The notes under the pieces were generated by a model. It saw only the letters and a program-made list of their open reading frames with translations, ran no database searches and was not told the origin of the DNA. From NCBI GenBank assembly GCA_002431865.1, contig DJEI01000105.1, forward strand, positions 1 through 17,942: a stretch of DNA of 17,942 nucleotides. Direction: 5' to 3'. This document shows positions 1 through 7,688 of this stretch, in pieces. Both the position numbers and the translations under genes were made by a program. This stretch comes from Lachnospiraceae bacterium UBA5902. Its GTDB lineage: Bacteria > Bacillota > Clostridia > Lachnospirales > Lachnospiraceae. How positions within the stretch are numbered: the stretch's first letter is position 1; each line of letters opens with the position of its first letter.

Positions 1-21
1 GTTCTTTCTTTTTTCCTGCAT
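1..21 (-). CDS. Start of a divergent gene, cut by the window edge
   Basis: On the - strand an ATG at 21-19 is preceded by a good ribosome binding site, GGAGGG at 33-28, with a five-base spacer. It opens a frame reading MQEKRKN that runs off the left edge. A TATAAT box lies on the same strand at 66-61, although no convincing -35 box is placed with it. Only seven codons are visible, so no function can be given. It would be transcribed away from purF, and the roughly 210 bases between the two would hold both promoters. The call rests on the start signals alone and could be chance. Confidence 0.4.
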
Positions 22-128
22 ACTAACCCTCCAGCTCGGAATTTTTATTAGATTGGCACTATTATATCAAAAAAACAAGTGAAACGCTATATAAATTCAC
101 GAAAACTCGAAAAAAACACATAAACTGT

Positions 129-157
129 TTGATACTTTAAGTTATGTAGGTTATAAT
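129..157 (+). promoter_or_regulatory. Sigma-A type promoter of purF
   Basis: TTGATA at 129-134 and a perfect TATAAT at 152-157 are separated by 17 bases. Transcription would start near 164 and give a leader of about 70 bases. I see no clear PurR box, guanine riboswitch or terminator hairpin in the leader, so purine control is not evident from what I can read. Confidence 0.75.
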
Positions 158-233
158 AAGCAAGGTTTGAAAAAAATATCAAAAAAAGAAGCGATATGCG
201 GATAATAAGATTATAATGAGAGGAACGTGCGAT

Positions 234-1670
234 ATGAGTGATGTAATGGAACACTATCAGGATGATGGTCTGCACGAAGAATGTGGAGTCTTCGGCATGT
301 ATGACTTTGATGGACACGATGTGGCTAGAACGATTTACTACGGATTGTTCGCTTTGCAGCACAGAGGACAGGAAAGCTGTGGTATTGCGGTATCCGATAC
401 CGAAGGACCAAAGGGCAAGGTGCTGTCTTCCAAAGGTATGGGACTTGTGAATGAGGTATTCACACAGGAAGACTTAGATAAGCTCAAAGGAAACATCGGT
501 GTTGGACATGTACGGTATTCAACCGCAGGGGCTAGTACCAGAGAAAATGCGCAGCCGCTTGTACTGAATTATATCAAAGGTACACTTGGACTGGCGCATA
601 ATGGAAATCTTGTCAATGCACCGGAGCTTCGAAGAGAGCTGGCACATGATGGCGCAATCTTCCAGACGACGATTGACTCCGAGGTTATTGCTTATCATAT
701 CGCAAGGGAGCGGGTTAAAACTTCTTCGGCGGAGGAAGCGGTTCAGAATGCGATGAAGAAGCTGGTTGGTTCGTATTCTCTGATCGTCATGAGTCCCAGA
801 AAACTGATTGGTGCCCGTGATCCGTATGGATTCCGCCCACTCTGTATCGGTAAACGTGACAATGCATATGTGCTTGCGTCCGAAAGCTGTGCACTTGATA
901 CGATCGGGGCAGAATTTATCCGCGATGTGGAGCCGGGCGAGATGGTTGTCATTTCGCCGGAAAAGGGCATTGAAAGTCACAAAGAGCTGTGTCAGAAAGA
1001 GCACGGCAGATGTGTATTTGAATATATTTATTTTGCAAGACCGGACAGTGTGATCGATGGGATGAGCGTATATCAGTCACGTATCATTGCCGGAAGATGT
1101 CTTGCAAAGGATAGTCCGGTGGATGCAGATTTAGTCGTAGGCGTACCGGAGTCCGGAAATGCGGCGGCACTTGGGTATTCGCTCGAATCCGGTATTCCAT
1201 ACGGAACCGCATTTGTGAAAAATGGCTATGTCGGACGAACCTTTATTAAGCCGAAGCAGAGCCAGCGGGAGTCCAGTGTGCGCGTGAAATTAAATGTGTT
1301 AAAGGATGCAGTCGCAGGAAAACGTGTGATTATGATCGATGATTCCATCGTGCGCGGAACGACGAGTGACCGGATCGTCAGCATGCTGAAGGAAGCCGGT
1401 GCGAAGGAAGTACATGTGCGCATTTCTTCCCCACCATTCCTGTATCCATGTTATTTCGGAACGGATGTACCGGACAGTGACCAGTTAATCGCATACAACC
1501 GGACAATCGAGGAAATCCGTCAGATTATCGGCGCGGACACACTTGGCTATCTGAAACTGGAGCGGCTGCCGGAACTGACTGGAGGCAGACAGTTCTGCCA
1601 GGGCTGTTTCACAGGAAAATGGCCAATTGATCCGCCCAAAGAAGATATTCGTGGCGAATATGACGCATAA
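234..1670 (+). CDS. purF: Amidophosphoribosyltransferase (PurF), Fe-S cluster type
   Basis: This cytoplasmic enzyme makes 5-phosphoribosylamine from PRPP and glutamine, the first committed step of purine synthesis. I place the start at ATG 234, because GAGAGGA at 218-224 is nine bases upstream. An in-frame ATG at 216 has no such site. The protein is 478 residues. The N-terminal glutaminase domain begins at Cys17 in ECGVFG, after a short propeptide of the Bacillus type that is normally cleaved to expose the catalytic Cys. The C-terminal PRPP-binding motif is VIMIDDSIVRGTT from residue 365. Cys260, Cys406, Cys455 and Cys458 (the last two in FCQGCF) match the four [4Fe-4S] ligands of the Bacillus enzyme class. 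In that class the cluster makes the enzyme sensitive to oxygen. purB follows after 52 bases with no terminator, so the two are probably co-transcribed. Confidence 0.96.
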   Translation: MSDVMEHYQDDGLHEECGVFGMYDFDGHDVARTIYYGLFALQHRGQESCGIAVSDTEGPKGKVLSSKGMGLVNEVFTQEDLDKLKGNIGVGHVRYSTAGASTRENAQPLVLNYIKGTLGLAHNGNLVNAPELRRELAHDGAIFQTTIDSEVIAYHIARERVKTSSAEEAVQNAMKKLVGSYSLIVMSPRKLIGARDPYGFRPLCIGKRDNAYVLASESCALDTIGAEFIRDVEPGEMVVISPEKGIESHKELCQKEHGRCVFEYIYFARPDSVIDGMSVYQSRIIAGRCLAKDSPVDADLVVGVPESGNAAALGYSLESGIPYGTAFVKNGYVGRTFIKPKQSQRESSVRVKLNVLKDAVAGKRVIMIDDSIVRGTTSDRIVSMLKEAGAKEVHVRISSPPFLYPCYFGTDVPDSDQLIAYNRTIEEIRQIIGADTLGYLKLERLPELTGGRQFCQGCFTGKWPIDPPKEDIRGEYDA

Positions 1671-1722
1671 GGTGTATAATAGAAGAACATATGAGGAAAA
1701 TATATAAAATTGGAGGTTTTTT

Positions 1723-3177
1723 ATGAGCAGAGATAAGTATGTAAGCCCACTTTCAGAGAGATACGCAAGCAAGGAGATGCAGTACATTTTTTCTCCGGAC
1801 ATGAAGTTCAAGACATGGAGAAAATTATGGATCGCACTTGCTGAAACAGAGAAGGAGCTTGGACTAAAGGATGCCGATGGCAATCCACGTATCACAGACG
1901 AGCAGATCGAAGAACTGAAAAGCCATGTAGATGATATCAACTATGATGTGGCAAGAGAGCGTGAGAAGCTTGTACGTCATGACGTTATGAGCCATGTGTA
2001 TGCATATGGACAGCAGTGCCCGAAGGCAGCAGGCATTATCCATCTGGGTGCGACAAGCTGTTATGTCGGTGATAACACAGATGTGATCATCATGACAGAG
2101 GCAATGAAGCTTGTTCGTACAAAGCTGATCAATGTCATCAATGAGCTTGCTAAGTTTGCAGATACATACAAGGATCTTCCGACACTGGCATTTACTCATT
2201 TCCAGCCGGCACAGCCAACAACGGTTGGAAAACGTGCAACACTCTGGATGCAGGAGTTACTGTTGGATTTAGCAGATCTTGAATATATGATCGGTCAGCA
2301 GAAACTGCTTGGCTGTAAGGGAACAACCGGTACACAGGCAAGTTTCTTAGAGCTGTTTGAGGGTGACCATGAGACAGTCAAGAAGATTGACGGAAAGATT
2401 GCTGAGAAGATGGGATTTGCAGCATGCTATCCGGTTTCCGGACAGACCTATTCCAGAAAGGTCGATGCGAGAGTCTTAAATGTACTTTCCGGTATCGCAA
2501 TGTCAGCGCATAAGTTTTCAAATGATATCCGACTTCTTCAGCATCTGAAGGAAGTGGAAGAGCCGTTCGAGAAGAATCAGATTGGTTCCTCAGCAATGGC
2601 ATATAAGAGAAATCCTATGCGGAGCGAGCGTATCGCATCCCTGTCTGACTATGTGATGGCAGATGCCTTAAATCCGGCAATCGTGGCAAGTACACAGTGG
2701 TTTGAGCGTACACTGGATGATTCCGCAAACAAGCGAATCTCTGTACCGGAAGCATTCCTTGCCATCGACGGAATTCTGGATCTGTATTTGAATGTCGTAG
2801 ATGGACTTGTTGTATATGACAAGGTGATCTACCAGCACTTCATGAAGGAGATTCCTTTCATGGCAACTGAGAACATCATGATGGATGCCGTAAAGCGGGG
2901 CGGAAACCGTCAGGAACTGCATGAGAAGATCCGCGAGTATTCGATGATCGCGGGCGAGCAGGTCAAGAAGTACGGAAATGAGAATAACCTGATAGAACTG
3001 ATCGCATGCGATTCTGCATTTGGCATGACACGCGAAGAGATCGAAGCATTGCTTGATCCGAAGAACTTTGTTGGTCGTGCACCGGAGCAGACAGCCGAGT
3101 TCCTGACAGAGCAGATTCAGCCAATTCTTGATGCAAACAAAGATATCCTGGGCGTAAAGGCAGAGATTAACGTATAA
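1723..3177 (+). CDS. purB: Adenylosuccinate lyase (PurB)
   Basis: The enzyme releases fumarate from SAICAR in the IMP pathway and from adenylosuccinate in AMP synthesis. The 484-residue protein has the fumarase/aspartase superfamily layout. The THFQPAQPTT segment carries a conserved His at about residue 159. GTTGTQASF follows, and the signature loop GSSAMAYKRNP lies at 288-298, where a loop serine is the expected catalytic residue. The start is clear: GGAGG at 1712-1716 sits six bases before ATG. The length fits the longer PurB forms of about 475-485 residues seen in Clostridia and eukaryotes rather than the 430-residue Bacillus form. It probably shares the purF transcript. A weak TATAAT at 1675-1680 could add a local start but lacks a convincing -35 box. 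Confidence 0.96.
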   Translation: MSRDKYVSPLSERYASKEMQYIFSPDMKFKTWRKLWIALAETEKELGLKDADGNPRITDEQIEELKSHVDDINYDVAREREKLVRHDVMSHVYAYGQQCPKAAGIIHLGATSCYVGDNTDVIIMTEAMKLVRTKLINVINELAKFADTYKDLPTLAFTHFQPAQPTTVGKRATLWMQELLLDLADLEYMIGQQKLLGCKGTTGTQASFLELFEGDHETVKKIDGKIAEKMGFAACYPVSGQTYSRKVDARVLNVLSGIAMSAHKFSNDIRLLQHLKEVEEPFEKNQIGSSAMAYKRNPMRSERIASLSDYVMADALNPAIVASTQWFERTLDDSANKRISVPEAFLAIDGILDLYLNVVDGLVVYDKVIYQHFMKEIPFMATENIMMDAVKRGGNRQELHEKIREYSMIAGEQVKKYGNENNLIELIACDSAFGMTREEIEALLDPKNFVGRAPEQTAEFLTEQIQPILDANKDILGVKAEINV

Positions 3178-3201
3178 GATGCGCGTAATCATCGATGCAT
3201 A

Positions 3202-3230
3202 TTGATTTTATTGTAAAAATAAAGTAAAAT
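3202..3230 (+). promoter_or_regulatory. Promoter of purA
   Basis: TTGATT at 3202-3207 and TAAAAT at 3225-3230 are 17 bases apart, giving a start near 3237 and a leader of about 63 bases. No terminator hairpin is visible between purB and this promoter, so read-through from purF-purB may also contribute to purA expression. Confidence 0.6.
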
Positions 3231-3299
3231 AGAAAGGTCGGCTGCGGTCGATACACTATTAATTGCAAAGTGATAAAAACGGAGGTAACAGGTTAGACT

Positions 3300-4589
3300 A
3301 TGGTACAGGCAGTAGTAGGCGCCAATTGGGGTGACGAAGGAAAAGGTAAAATTACAGACATGCTCGCAGAAAAGGCAGATATCATCGTGCGTTTTCAGGG
3401 TGGAGCAAATGCCGGTCATACAATCGTAAATAACTATGGAAAGTTTGCATTGCATACACTTCCTTCCGGCGTATTTTATGACCATACAACCAGCATTATC
3501 GGAAATGGTGTTGCACTGAATATCCCGGTACTGTTCAATGAAGTAAAGTCGATTACAGACAAGGGAGTTCCAATGCCAAAGATCCTCGTATCGGATCGCG
3601 CACAGATGGTAATGCCATATCATGTATTGTTTGATGCATATGAAGAGGAGAGACTGGCTGGAAAATCTTTTGGCTCTACGAAGTCGGGTATTGCTCCGTT
3701 TTATTCAGATAAATATGCAAAGATTGGGTTTCAGGTAAGTGAGTTGTTTGACGATGAGGCATCGCTGCGTGACAAGATTGAGCGTGTGATCGCATCCAAG
3801 AACGTACTGTTAGAGTATCTGTACAAGAAACCACTTCTGACAGTGGATGAAGTGTACAACACACTGATGGAGTACAAGGAAATGGTTGCTCCGTTTGTAT
3901 GTGATGTATCTGCTTATTTGTATAATGCAATCAAAGAAGGAAAGCATATCCTCTTAGAGGGACAGCTTGGTTCTATGAAAGACCCAGATCATGGTATCTA
4001 TCCAATGGTAACATCTTCTTCTACACTGGCAGCCTATGGTGCAATCGGTGCAGGAATTCCACCATATGAGATCAAGCAGATTGTCACAGTATGTAAGGCA
4101 TATTCTTCTGCTGTTGGTGCAGGTGAGTTTGTCAGTGAGATATTCGGTGAAGAAGCCGATGAGCTTCGCCGCCGTGGTGGCGATGGAGGCGAGTTTGGTG
4201 CAACAACCGGACGTCCAAGACGTATGGGATGGTTTGACTGTGTGGCTTCCAAGTATGGCTGCCGTATCCAGGGTACTACCGATGTTGCATTTACCGTATT
4301 GGATGTACTTGGTTATCTCGATGAGATTCCGGTCTGTGTCGGCTATGATATCGACGGAGAGGTAACAACGGACTTCCCGACAACTGCAAGGTTAAAGAAG
4401 GCAAAGCCTGTATATAAGGTACTTCCTGGATGGAAGCAGGATATCCGCGGAATTAAGAAGTATGAGGATCTCCCGGAGAACTGCCGTAAGTATATCGAGT
4501 TCATTGAGGAGCAGATTGGATTCCCGATCACAATGATTTCCAATGGACCAAAGAGATCCGATATTATCTATCGTGGATTTAAAAACTAA
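3300..4589 (+). CDS. purA: Adenylosuccinate synthetase (PurA), divergent clade
   Basis: The enzyme joins IMP and aspartate using GTP to make adenylosuccinate, which PurB converts to AMP. The 429-residue protein keeps the N-terminal WGDEGKGK loop with catalytic Asp12, and GGANAGHT with His40. It also keeps DHGIYPMVTSS and the ATTGRPRRMGWFD segment. The usual EGAQG motif reads EGQLGS at 220-225, so a Leu223 stands where the E. coli enzyme has Gln224. The C-terminal guanine-binding STGP-like segment reads SNGPKRSDI. I recall the same variant from other Clostridia, so this is probably a functional subfamily rather than a damaged gene. GGAGG at 3281-3285 lies 14 bases from ATG, a long spacer. An in-frame TAG at 3294 rules out an earlier start. 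Its reaction lies just before the second PurB step, and purB is the gene immediately upstream. Confidence 0.93.
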   Translation: MVQAVVGANWGDEGKGKITDMLAEKADIIVRFQGGANAGHTIVNNYGKFALHTLPSGVFYDHTTSIIGNGVALNIPVLFNEVKSITDKGVPMPKILVSDRAQMVMPYHVLFDAYEEERLAGKSFGSTKSGIAPFYSDKYAKIGFQVSELFDDEASLRDKIERVIASKNVLLEYLYKKPLLTVDEVYNTLMEYKEMVAPFVCDVSAYLYNAIKEGKHILLEGQLGSMKDPDHGIYPMVTSSSTLAAYGAIGAGIPPYEIKQIVTVCKAYSSAVGAGEFVSEIFGEEADELRRRGGDGGEFGATTGRPRRMGWFDCVASKYGCRIQGTTDVAFTVLDVLGYLDEIPVCVGYDIDGEVTTDFPTTARLKKAKPVYKVLPGWKQDIRGIKKYEDLPENCRKYIEFIEEQIGFPITMISNGPKRSDIIYRGFKN

Positions 4590-4609
4590 GACGAAATAAA
4601 AAACAAAGG

Positions 4610-4642
4610 CTGTTGCACCAAGCTTTGGTGCAGCAGTTTTTT
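4610..4642 (+). terminator. Intrinsic terminator between purA and pncB
   Basis: The arms at 4610-4621 (CTGTTGCACCAA) and 4625-4636 (TTGGTGCAGCAG) form a 12-bp stem with one G-U pair and a three-base loop. Six T follow at 4637-4642. It ends 21 bases after the purA stop codon begins the spacer and only 18 bases before the pncB start codon, which leaves no room for a promoter downstream of it. Confidence 0.88.
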
Positions 4643-4660
4643 AATAGAGAGGTTTATTCT

Positions 4661-6115
4661 ATGAGAAATCTGACAATGTTGATGGACTATTATGAACTGA
4701 CGATGTCCAACGGATATTTTGAAAAAGGGTTCAAAGATAAGAAGGTTGTATTTGATATGTTCTACCGGAAGAATCCGGACAATGGCGGATTTGTTGTATC
4801 TGCCGGATTGGAGCAGTTGATCGAATACATCGAGAACATGCATTTTTCCAAGGAAGATATCGAATTCCTGCGGAGCAAGGGCGAGTTTTCAGAAGGATTT
4901 CTGAACTATCTTGCTGATTTTAAGTTTACAGGAAACATTGATGCGTTACCGGAGGGAACGATCTGTTATCCCAATACTCCGATTGTCACGGTGTCGGCAC
5001 CGGTGATTGAAGCACAGTTGATCGAGACGATGCTGCTGCTTACGATGAATTTCCAGTCATTGATCGCGACAAAGGCATCCCGGATCTGCCGGACGGCAGC
5101 CGAGAGTGGTGCGGTTGTCATGGAGTTTGGCGCGAGACGTGCACATGGCGGGGATGCAGCAATCCTTGGTGCAAGAGCTGCCTATATCGGTGGCGCGGCA
5201 GCCACAGCAACGGTTATGGCAGATGAACGGTTTGGCGTGCCGGCGATTGGTACGATGGCACATAGCTGGATACAGTTTTTTGATAATGAATACGAAGCAT
5301 TTAAAGCATACGCAGAAGTCTATCCAGACAACTGCACGCTTCTGATTGATACGTATGATATCCTGAATAGTGGACTGGTGAATGCAATCCGTGTAGCAAA
5401 GGAAGTGTTGGAGCCTGCCGGAAAACGTCTGAAAGGTGTCCGCATTGACAGTGGAGATCTGGCGTATTTCTCAAAGAAAATCCGTAAGATACTCGATGCG
5501 CATGATATGCAGGACTGCAAGATCGTTGTGTCGAACAGTGTTGACGAATTTCTGATGCAGTCGCTGAAGAAGCAGAACGCAAGCATCAATTCCTATGGCG
5601 TTGGAGAGCGTATGATCACGTCAAAATCAGATCCGGTCTTTGGTGGTGTCTATAAGCTGGCTGCTGTGCAAAATGATGCCGGGGAATTTGTGCCGAAGAT
5701 CAAGATTTCCGAGAATGTTGAGAAGATCACAAATCCGGGAAGAAAGAAGCTGTGGCGTATTTACAGCCGGGAAACCGGGTATGCACTTGCTGATCTGATC
5801 ACGATGTATGATGAGGTGGTGAATGGGGATGAGCCATTTGCCTATGTGGATCCGGTGAAGCCTTGGAAGAAGATGAAGTTTGAGAATGTGGATGTGAAGG
5901 AACTGCAGGTGCCAATCTTCCGAGATGGAAAGCTTGTTTATGACAAGCCGGAGCTGGATGCAATCAAGGCATATGTCACAGAACAGCTTGATCACCAGAT
6001 CTGGGAGGAGGAACAGCGATTTACGAATCCACATATCCATTACGTTGATCTGTCGAAAAAACTGTATGAAGTGAAAGAGGAGATGCTTTCGCAGGGACAG
6101 GGAGAGACACACTAA
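4661..6115 (+). CDS. pncB: Nicotinate phosphoribosyltransferase (PncB/NAPRTase)
   Basis: The enzyme converts nicotinate and PRPP, with ATP, to nicotinate mononucleotide in the Preiss-Handler NAD salvage route in the cytoplasm. I start it at ATG 4661, with AGAGAGG at 4646-4652 eight bases upstream. A longer frame beginning at TTG 4613 would start inside the terminator stem and is not credible. The 484-residue protein begins MRNLTMLMDYYELTMSNGYF, as family members do. It has FGARRAHGG at about 156-164, GTMAHSW with His201 (the position of the phosphorylated His in this family, by my reading) and RIDSGDL at 261-267. The tail from about residue 385 is the C-terminal extension usual in Firmicutes. 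No promoter lies between the terminator and the gene, so expression needs read-through or a start inside the end of purA. Confidence 0.94.
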   Translation: MRNLTMLMDYYELTMSNGYFEKGFKDKKVVFDMFYRKNPDNGGFVVSAGLEQLIEYIENMHFSKEDIEFLRSKGEFSEGFLNYLADFKFTGNIDALPEGTICYPNTPIVTVSAPVIEAQLIETMLLLTMNFQSLIATKASRICRTAAESGAVVMEFGARRAHGGDAAILGARAAYIGGAAATATVMADERFGVPAIGTMAHSWIQFFDNEYEAFKAYAEVYPDNCTLLIDTYDILNSGLVNAIRVAKEVLEPAGKRLKGVRIDSGDLAYFSKKIRKILDAHDMQDCKIVVSNSVDEFLMQSLKKQNASINSYGVGERMITSKSDPVFGGVYKLAAVQNDAGEFVPKIKISENVEKITNPGRKKLWRIYSRETGYALADLITMYDEVVNGDEPFAYVDPVKPWKKMKFENVDVKELQVPIFRDGKLVYDKPELDAIKAYVTEQLDHQIWEEEQRFTNPHIHYVDLSKKLYEVKEEMLSQGQGETH

Positions 6116-6142
6116 AAAATATTTAAAAATATGCGGTTTCCG

Positions 6143-6171
6143 TTGACAGAAATTATCAGAAATATTAAGAT
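6143..6171 (+). promoter_or_regulatory. Promoter of the hydrogenase-FHA operon
   Basis: A perfect TTGACA at 6143-6148 is 17 bases from TAAGAT at 6166-6171. An inverted repeat, AATTATC at 6151-6157 and GATAATT at 6169-6175 with 11 bases between, lies over the spacer and the -10 box. It is placed where a repressor would block RNA polymerase. It does not match the Rex or Fur consensus as I know them. Confidence 0.6.
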
Positions 6172-6236
6172 AATTATATATGTTTCAGGATATGACATAG
6201 AATTAGGAGAAAGGGAGAAAACTCTCTACAAAGAAT

Positions 6237-7667
6237 ATGAGAAAATTTGACACCAGAACCCAATATTTTCGTTATGAAGTGTTGCGCGAAGTTGCGCGTA
6301 TGGCGTGGGATGGCACACTGCTCGAAGGAATTTTGGACATTCCGATGAAGATTATTCCGGGTAAGAAGCCGACGATGCGATGCTGTGTATTTAAGGAGCG
6401 TGCAATCGTGAGTGAACAGGTCAAGTTGGCTATGGGCGGCAATCCGGACAATGACAATGTCATTGAAGTTATGGAGATTGCCTGCGACGAGTGTCCGGTT
6501 GGCGGATACGAAGTCGGACAACACTGCCGTGGTTGTCTGGCACACCGTTGTGCGGACGCATGTAAGTTTGGAGCCATCACGATTGATGAACATCAGAAGG
6601 CTCATATTGACAAATCGAAGTGTAAAGAGTGCGGCGCCTGTGCAAAGGCATGTCCGTATAGTGCCATTTCGGATTTCAAACGTCCATGTCAGCAGGCATG
6701 TAAGATTGGTGCGATCACGATGAATGAAGATCAGGAAGCAAAGATTGATAACGATAAATGTATCGCGTGTGGCGCGTGTGTATATCAGTGTCCGTTTGGT
6801 GCCATCAATGAGAAATCATACATATTACAGGTCATCAATATGATCAAAGACAGTGATCATGGCAAGAACTATAAGGTCTATGCAGCGGTTGCACCTGCTA
6901 TCGCCGGACAGTTTGTTTACGCGAAACGTGGACAGGTCATCAGCGGAATCAAGGCGCTTGGCTTTGATGAGGTTGTGGAGGTTGCGCTCGGTGCTGATAT
7001 GACAACCTGGCATGAATCACAGGAGTTGCGGGAGAAGGGTATGCTGACGAGTTCGTGCTGCCCGGCATTTGTAACGTATGTGGAGAAGAATTTCCCGGAT
7101 ATGCTGCCATATGTGTCTACGACATTGTCTCCGATGGCGATGATCGGAAAATATATCAAGGAACAGGATCCAACAGCAAAGGTTGTATTTATCGGACCGT
7201 GTACCGCGAAGAAGATGGAGATCCGCAAGGAGACCGTTGCACCATATATCGATAGTGCACTCACCTTTGAGGAACTGCAGGCAGTGCTTGACAGCCGGGA
7301 GATCGACATTACGACATTGGAAGAGGAAAGCTTAGAGGATGCTTCTTACTTTGGACGTATCTTTGCTCACACAGGCGGTCTGAGCAGTGCTGTGAAGCAG
7401 GGAATGAAAGAACAGGGTGCAGAGGACTTTGAATTGAAGCCGGTTGTCTGTGATGGTATTGAAGAATGTAAGATTGCGCTGCTTAAACTGCGCAGAAACA
7501 TGCTGGATGGAAACTTCATGGAAGGCATGGCATGTCAGGGCGGTTGTGTCAACGGAAACGGAAATCTGACACATATGGCGAAGAGCCGTATGGATGTAGA
7601 AAAATATGGTAAGGAAGCTGCTGATAAGACGATTGAAGGTGCGATATCAGAGTTTCACCTGCAATAA
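6237..7667 (+). CDS. [FeFe] hydrogenase with multiple ferredoxin clusters, group B-like
   Basis: This predicted cytoplasmic enzyme interconverts protons and H2. The 476-residue protein has the three H-cluster motifs: TSCCPAF at 271-277, GPCTAKK at 320-326 and EGMACQGGCVNG at 429-440. The form TSCCPAF with GPCxAKK, in place of TSCCPGW with MPCxxK, is what I associate with group B enzymes. The N-terminal half carries ferredoxin-type sites: Cys97/100/105/109 with a stretched CxxCx4CxxxC spacing, classical CxxCxxCxxxCP at 129-139, an extra pair Cys151/Cys155, and another classical set at 175-185. Further cysteines are at 83 and 86. No diaphorase or NAD-binding part is fused, so ferredoxin is the likely partner. 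The ribosome site is poor, GGGAG about 19 bases from ATG with a small hairpin between, but an in-frame TAG at 6204 rules out other starts. An FHA gene follows in the same operon. Confidence 0.9.
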   Translation: MRKFDTRTQYFRYEVLREVARMAWDGTLLEGILDIPMKIIPGKKPTMRCCVFKERAIVSEQVKLAMGGNPDNDNVIEVMEIACDECPVGGYEVGQHCRGCLAHRCADACKFGAITIDEHQKAHIDKSKCKECGACAKACPYSAISDFKRPCQQACKIGAITMNEDQEAKIDNDKCIACGACVYQCPFGAINEKSYILQVINMIKDSDHGKNYKVYAAVAPAIAGQFVYAKRGQVISGIKALGFDEVVEVALGADMTTWHESQELREKGMLTSSCCPAFVTYVEKNFPDMLPYVSTTLSPMAMIGKYIKEQDPTAKVVFIGPCTAKKMEIRKETVAPYIDSALTFEELQAVLDSREIDITTLEEESLEDASYFGRIFAHTGGLSSAVKQGMKEQGAEDFELKPVVCDGIEECKIALLKLRRNMLDGNFMEGMACQGGCVNGNGNLTHMAKSRMDVEKYGKEAADKTIEGAISEFHLQ

Positions 7668-7688
7668 GATGTAACAGGGGGATAAACC

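Noticed and set aside
216..233. purF start at ATG 216
   Set aside because: The ribosome binding site GAGAGGA overlaps this codon and is correctly placed for ATG 234.
1675..1680. TATAAT as a separate promoter for purB
   Set aside because: The best -35 at 17 bases (TGGCGA) is weak and the TG is not in the extended -10 position; co-transcription with purF is simpler.
3178..3201. Terminator between purB and purA
   Set aside because: ATGC/GCAT gives only a four-base stem with no T run directly after it.
4613..4660. Longer pncB start at TTG 4613
   Set aside because: It lies inside the terminator stem, has no ribosome site, and adds 16 residues absent from the family. ATG 4661 has a good site.
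6116..6135. Terminator after pncB (ATATTT/AAATAT)
   Set aside because: The stem is only A-T pairs and no T run follows; too weak to call.
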